DNA from: Voacanga thouarsii
Lineage: Eukaryota; Streptophyta; Magnoliopsida; Gentianales; Apocynaceae
DNA length: 64,000 bases
Assembly (NCBI GenBank): GCA_026120185.1
Contig: JANUWF010001179.1
Location: 3,451,501-3,515,500 of the forward strand
Reading direction: 5' to 3'
The translations under genes were made by a program, and so were the position numbers. The stretch's first letter is position 1; every line of letters starts with the position of its first letter. Below, one piece after another: positions 59,557-64,000 of this stretch. Below the pieces are notes generated by a model. It searched no databases and was not told the origin of the DNA. It was given only the letters and a program-made list of their open reading frames with translations.

Positions 59557-61122
59557 ATGGCAACAAACAGTTGGAATAATTTATTGCGATCTGTGCTCGA
59601 GAAAGACAAGCTTAGTGGGACTAACTTTCTTGATTGGGCACGAAACTTAAGAATTGTTCTTAAGCAAGAAAAAAGGCTCTATGTTCTTGAAAATCTTATT
59701 CCCCCTGCTCCGGCAAATAACGCCTCAAAAGCTGAAAAAGATGCTTATAGTAAGCACAAAGATTACTCTAACGATGTTACTTGCCTCATGCTAGCAACCA
59801 TGAGCTCTGAACTTCAAAAACAGTTTGAAGAAGCAAAGGCATATGACATGATTGTGCATCTCAAGGAAATGTTCCAAGAGCAAGCACGACAAGAGAGATT
59901 TGAAACTCACAAGGCGTTAAATGCATGTAAGATGGTTTCTGGCACCTTGGTAAGTGCTCATGTCCTTAAGATGAAGGGCTATCTTGATCATTTTGATAAG
60001 CTTGGTGCTCCTGTTAATCATGATATGGCCACAGATTTGATCTTGGGCTCATTACCTCCTGAGTATGACTAGTTTGTCATGAATTTTAACATGCATAATA
60101 TGGATAAATCCATTACTGAATTGCATGGGATGCTAAAACAAGTTGAACTGAACATTAAGAAGAATACTCCTAGTGTTCTAATGGTTCAAAAAGGGAAAGG
60201 AAAAAAGAACAACCAAAAGGGCAAAGTCATGGTTAGTAAGGGCAAAGACAAGGCAAAGTCCAAGTTTAAGCCCAAACCTAAGGCCAAGACACCAAAGGAG
60301 GGAGCTTGCCACCATTATGGAGAATAAGGACATTGGTTAAAAAATTGCAAGCTCTATTTGGAAGCAAAGAAAAGGAAGGACAGTGAGACTGCCGCTTCAG
60401 GTATTTATGTTATAGAAATTAATTTATCTATTTCTAATTCATGGGTATTGGATACCGGTTGTGGATCTCACATTTGTGTAAATGTGCAGGGTCTAAAAAG
60501 GAGTAGAGCCTTGGCAAAAGGCGAGGTGGACCTACGAGTTGCGAATGGAGCAAAAGTTGATGCAGTAGCTGTAGGAACTTTTGAATTAATTTTGCCCAAT
60601 GGGCTTATTTTAGAACTGAATAATTGTTTTTATATTCCTGCTATGAGTAGGAATATTATTTCAGTTTCTTGTTTGGATTTAAAAGGTTTTGAATTTTTTA
60701 TTAAGAATAACATTTGCTCCATTAATAAAAACGGCATTTTTTATGGAGATGCTTCATTATCAAATGAGCTCTATATTCTCAATCTTCGTGGATCTTCAAA
60801 CAACGCTATCTATAATATAAATACTAAGAGATTGAAATCCGATGATTTAAATCAGACTTACTTCTGGCATTGTCATTTGGGCCATATAAATGAGAAACAC
60901 ATAACAAAGCTTCATAATGATGGGCTTTTAAAATCGTTTGATTTAGAATCTTACGAAACATGTGGTTCTTGTTTATTAGGCAAAATGACTAAAGTGCCTT
61001 TTAAGAGACAAAATGAAAGGGCAACTGATTTATTGGGCCTAATACATACTGATGTATGTGGACCAATGAATACACATGCTAGAGGAGGATTTCAGTACTT
61101 CATTACCTTTAAAGCATTGTAA
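59557..61122 (+). pseudogene. gag-protease-integrase of C, one frame with two stops, truncated
   Basis: A single frame (ATG 59557) broken only by TAG at 60070 and TAA at 60325. Gag: LEKDKLSGTNFLDWARNLRI, MLATMSSELQKQFEEAKAYD, LKEMFQEQARQERFETHKAL and LILGSLPPEYD. Then a Lys-rich linker and a knuckle, CHHYGE-stop-GHWLKNC, whose second Cys is Tyr. Protease WVLDTGCGSHICVN with an intact D-T-G (about 60442). Integrase zinc finger HCHLGHINEKH ... CGSCLLGK intact (60870-60985), then LIHTDVCGP with the first catalytic Asp (about 61045). Ends at FQYFITF, where the deletion junction starts. It is the least damaged retroelement frame in the window, so probably the youngest insertion, but it lacks polymerase. 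Confidence 0.88.
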
Positions 61123-62012
61123 ATCAAATGCCAGACGCTTTTGTTGACTCTAGAAGAGTAACAAAATCGCATATTCCAGCTATAAATGCCCCTATTCGAA
61201 TTGAAGTTCCAGCAGAACAAAAGATTATACCTATAGCTATTGAGCCAAAAGTATGCCAGAAGTATGGATGACCTCTTGGTTCTAAAGATAAAAATCCTCG
61301 AAAGAAGAGAGGATGAAAGGATCCAGATAATCATATTAGAAAAGAATGATAAAGACCAAGAGAGAACTGATAAAAAAAGAACCAAAAGTTGATGAAAGTA
61401 ACACTGAAATTTCTATCAATTATACCACTTCCGGTAGAAGTTGGAATCGGATAGAAACAATGATTGATAATATGTTTGCATATAATATATTTCTTGATGT
61501 TATACAGGATAGTGATGATCCTGAACTAATATCAGTTGATGAATGTCGGCATAAAAAAGATTGGCTACAATGGAAAGATGCGATTCAATAGGAGTTAAAT
61601 GCACTGACACAACGTGAAGTCTTCAGACCTACAGTTCGAACACAGGAAGGTGTAAAACTTGTTGGCTACAAATGGTTATTTGTGCTAAAGCGCAATAAAA
61701 ATAATGAAATCGTACGATATAAAGCACGGTTAGTAGCCCAAGGTTTTACACAAAGACCATGTATGGATTATGATGAAACTTATTCTCCTGTTATTAATGC
61801 TATTGCACTCCGATATCTTATCAGTTTGGCAGTATATGAAAAGATAGATATGCGCCTATTAGATGTTGTCACTGCTTACTTGTATGGAAATTTAGAAAAT
61901 GATGTTTACATGAAAATCCTTGAAGGATTTCGCATGCCCGAAGCATATGAACATTATCCTCGTGAAAATTACTCCATCAAGTTGCAGAAATCATTATATG
62001 GCCTGAAGCAAT
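61116..62012 (+). pseudogene. pol remnant of B (integrase C-terminal end and reverse transcriptase)
   Basis: Starts IVNQMPDAFVDSRRVTKSHI and contains GSKDKNPRKK, the linker after integrase in this copia group. Then EISINYTTSGRSWNR, DWLQWKDAIQ, stop, and reverse transcriptase from about 61590: LVGYKWLFVLKRNKNNEIVR, KARLVAQGFTQRPCMDYDET, LDVVTAYLYGNLENDVYMK and KLQKSLYGLKQ, ending at 62010. The YVDD part is absent because J begins at 62013. The 133-codon frame that runs past this point (to 62083) enters J and its last residues are not pol. Stops and frame changes occur before 61346. Confidence 0.85.
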
Positions 62013-64000
62013 TGAGGGACGGGAAAACAGAGGAAGCATGCTTGAACCGAAAAAAAAACAGAGAGAAAAAGCGCAAGCCTTAGAGGTCACACGGAAGCGT
62101 GAAGATCATACCTTTGCGCTTCTTAAGCCTACTAGGTTGAGTAGGAGTGGATTGAACGACAGGAATCGCTTCGCTTTGCCCACTTGAAGAAGCTTCCGAT
62201 TGAAAACCCGCTAGCCTCCTACTTCGCCTGGTTTGCATGAACGCCAAGCTTTTCAACTTTCGGAATATACCACAGTCCAACCTCTAGTCAGTGAACACAG
62301 CGGTGAAGAGGAACGGTCTCGAATCTCCTTGGTTCTCTTGCTAATGATTAGCAAAGAAACAAGAAGAACAACAGATGAGAGGAGACGTCTGAGAGAGAGA
62401 GCTACGTGAGTTTGAGAGAGAGGCGTGAGTTTTACTTAGGCTAGGGAGATTAGGGTTTTTTCCTTTTTCCAGAGACTTGTTTTATTAGTCAGCCAAAATT
62501 AAGTCTCTCAATATCTGATAAACATATCCCCGGGATATCATATTTCAAAACACCCGAATGTTATCCTGAGAATCAGTTTGGCTTAACCCTAAACTCTTCT
62601 TAACCGTATCTGTAAAAAAACCCTAAGGTCCAAGCTATTGGGTAGGAAAAATATTTATTATTTCTCTTGGACCTAAAAAGGCCCAAAATAATAAACATTA
62701 ATTATTTATTTTCTGGGCTTATATAAATAACCCAATGAATATTTAATGAGCCCAAATGAACCAAAATAATTAATCTTTAATTATTTATTTCTTGGGCCTA
62801 TATAAATAACCCAATAAATAATTAAATATTAATTATTTTTCCTAATTTAAGCCCAGGTTAATTTTCTAATTATTCATACTGGACCTAAGCCCTAAATAAT
62901 TAATTAACCAATTAAACTAGATAATTAATTTCTCTCAACTCCTACTTTATTTTATTTATTTATTTTATTCCAGTCTAATAATAAATTAGACATCCTGAAT
63001 AAAATCAAATAAAATCAAATCCTCTTGAACTGAGACCAATTCCTCAATTCAAAATTAGTTAGGACTTACGGGCTATTCCGATGACCAAAAAGACACATCG
63101 CCTTGACTGCTAAAATGACCAAAATACCCCTACTATATAAATAGTTGTATTTTGCATTTTAAATATTTTCTAATATCACCATAAGAAAATATTGACCTCA
63201 AGGACAATGCTGCATTAGCAAAGTCTCCGACCTACAGGTAAAATGACTAAAATACCCCTCTACACAACGCCGTACATTTAGAGAGGAAGAAGTGTACTAA
63301 CACCCCTCTAAATGACATCTACAATCCTTAGGCTTCTAGTCCAATGATCCATAACTTCCTGGAGTGTTTTCGCTTTCCAAGGGAGCTACCCTAAAGCAAA
63401 CATCCAAGTCATGTTTCCCAGGGCCTTGGAAATTTTAGACCATTCGGACAACCACAAGGGGCGATATAGTGCAGAAACTATCTTGTACAAGTCTGTCTTA
63501 ACTAACTAGTTACATATACCCAATACACAAGTATATTGGTTCTACTATAGAACCTCAACTATAGCATATCAAAGCATATGCGTCCAGCTTCGTCAGACTA
63601 CCAACTTATACTCAAGTCGTAGAGTACTAGTCCACGCTGCAGCGGTAGTAGTCTAGGTTTCTATTATATAATACTTTTAGAAACTACTACTACAGGTCCT
63701 ATCCTACGTATTCGAAATACGCTTATGTCATGAAGTGAGTGGACTACTCACTGGCTAAAGGTAAGCCATTCCCCATTTGGAATTCATAACATAATAACCT
63801 AAACATGATGAGATTCCCAGTCTTATCAATAGGTTAAGAACAAATGTTTATGTGTTAAATAACCCGTGATCCATACCTTACTGTGAAAGACCACCATTCA
63901 CATGGACCACTTATTTAAACACAATGGGTCTGTTCCAAACGAAAATTGTGCACAAACAAAAAGTAAATTCACAAAAAATTTCTGAAAATAAATTCTTTTA
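62013..64000 (-). mobile_element. J, Angela/Tork-like LTR (leaves the window)
   Basis: Begins TGAGGGACGGG at 62013 (minus-strand end CCCTCA) and matches S1 and D from about 62530 onward, base for base in long stretches (for example 63100-63300 against 26260-26450). By comparison with S1 about 55 bases of LTR lie beyond 64000. Left flank GCAAT. Whether it is a solo LTR or the 3' LTR of a whole element cannot be seen. The minus frame at 62080-62280 is not recognised. Confidence 0.75.

Larger units (their letters stand above)
56550..61115 (+). mobile_element. Copia element C, 3' half deleted
   Basis: 5' LTR 56550-58056, primer-binding site, long leader, gag-protease-integrase from 59557, ending abruptly in the integrase near 61105-61117. 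Left flank TTATC. The reverse transcriptase and 3' LTR are gone; the sequence passes straight into pol of B. LTR start TGTTGGGGATATGCCTTAGA places it near the Angela/Tork style, as do gag and integrase. Confidence 0.82.
55770..62012 (+). mobile_element. Copia element B, interrupted by C and J
   Basis: Short-LTR copia element: 5' LTR 55770-56058, primer-site region, gag from 56123, interruption by C at 56550, then pol from about 61115 to 62012, where LTR J begins. The left flank is TATCA. The protease and most of the integrase are missing, and the 3' end is outside the window. The gag and pol wording fits the Ale/Retrofit group. Confidence 0.75.

Overview
This window looks like a eudicot plant nuclear genome. 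It is very AT-rich, has many (AT)n and (CT)n microsatellites and Stowaway-type MITEs, one intact intron-less plant AGC-VIII kinase gene, and a dense stack of Ty1/copia and Ty3/gypsy LTR retroelements. The species cannot be determined from the sequence. No rRNA, tRNA gene, CRISPR array or bacterial-type operon was seen. All domain calls are from reading motifs; no database search was run.

Layout, positions 1-19020 (single-copy arm): an intact 416-residue UNICORN-like protein kinase on the minus strand (1539-2789) with a close TATA box. About 14 kb of AT-rich intergenic DNA follows, holding four short TA-flanked MITEs (3065-3325, 5054-5518, 6286-6552, 12055-12340), a possible tRNA-derived SINE head (about 8433), several microsatellites and a cluster of GGCCC motifs (15350-15700). 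At 16955-17822 lies a decayed plus-strand copy of the C-terminal part of a SKU5-type monocopper oxidase-like gene.

Layout, 19021-64000 (retroelement stack): essentially all of the right 45 kb is nested LTR elements. The base layer is a minus-strand Athila/Tat-like gypsy element, E1 (3' LTR 19021-20499), which appears to run off the right edge. Its last ORF is split by a related element, E2 (21904-39164). E2 was itself hit by a solo copia LTR, S1 (25100-27213, target duplication AAAGA), and by a complete but decayed copia element, A (27407-36700, target duplication CATTA). Further right, E1 carries a solo gypsy-type LTR, F (42244-43942), a gag remnant, and a minus-strand copia element, D (from 44053). 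D's 3' LTR contains another solo LTR, H (45005-48702, target duplication TCCGA). D's 5' LTR was hit by a short-LTR copia element, B (55770), B by copia element C (56550), and B's reverse transcriptase by a further LTR, J (62013, running off the window). A deletion has fused C's integrase to B's pol near 61115.

No retroelement here has a full intact coding region. C is the best preserved, with gag-protease-integrase in one frame broken by two stops. The only apparently functional protein gene is the kinase. I found no convincing new biological system. The value of the window is the readable insertion history, the pseudogene, and several unexplained non-coding motifs in LTRs and leaders.
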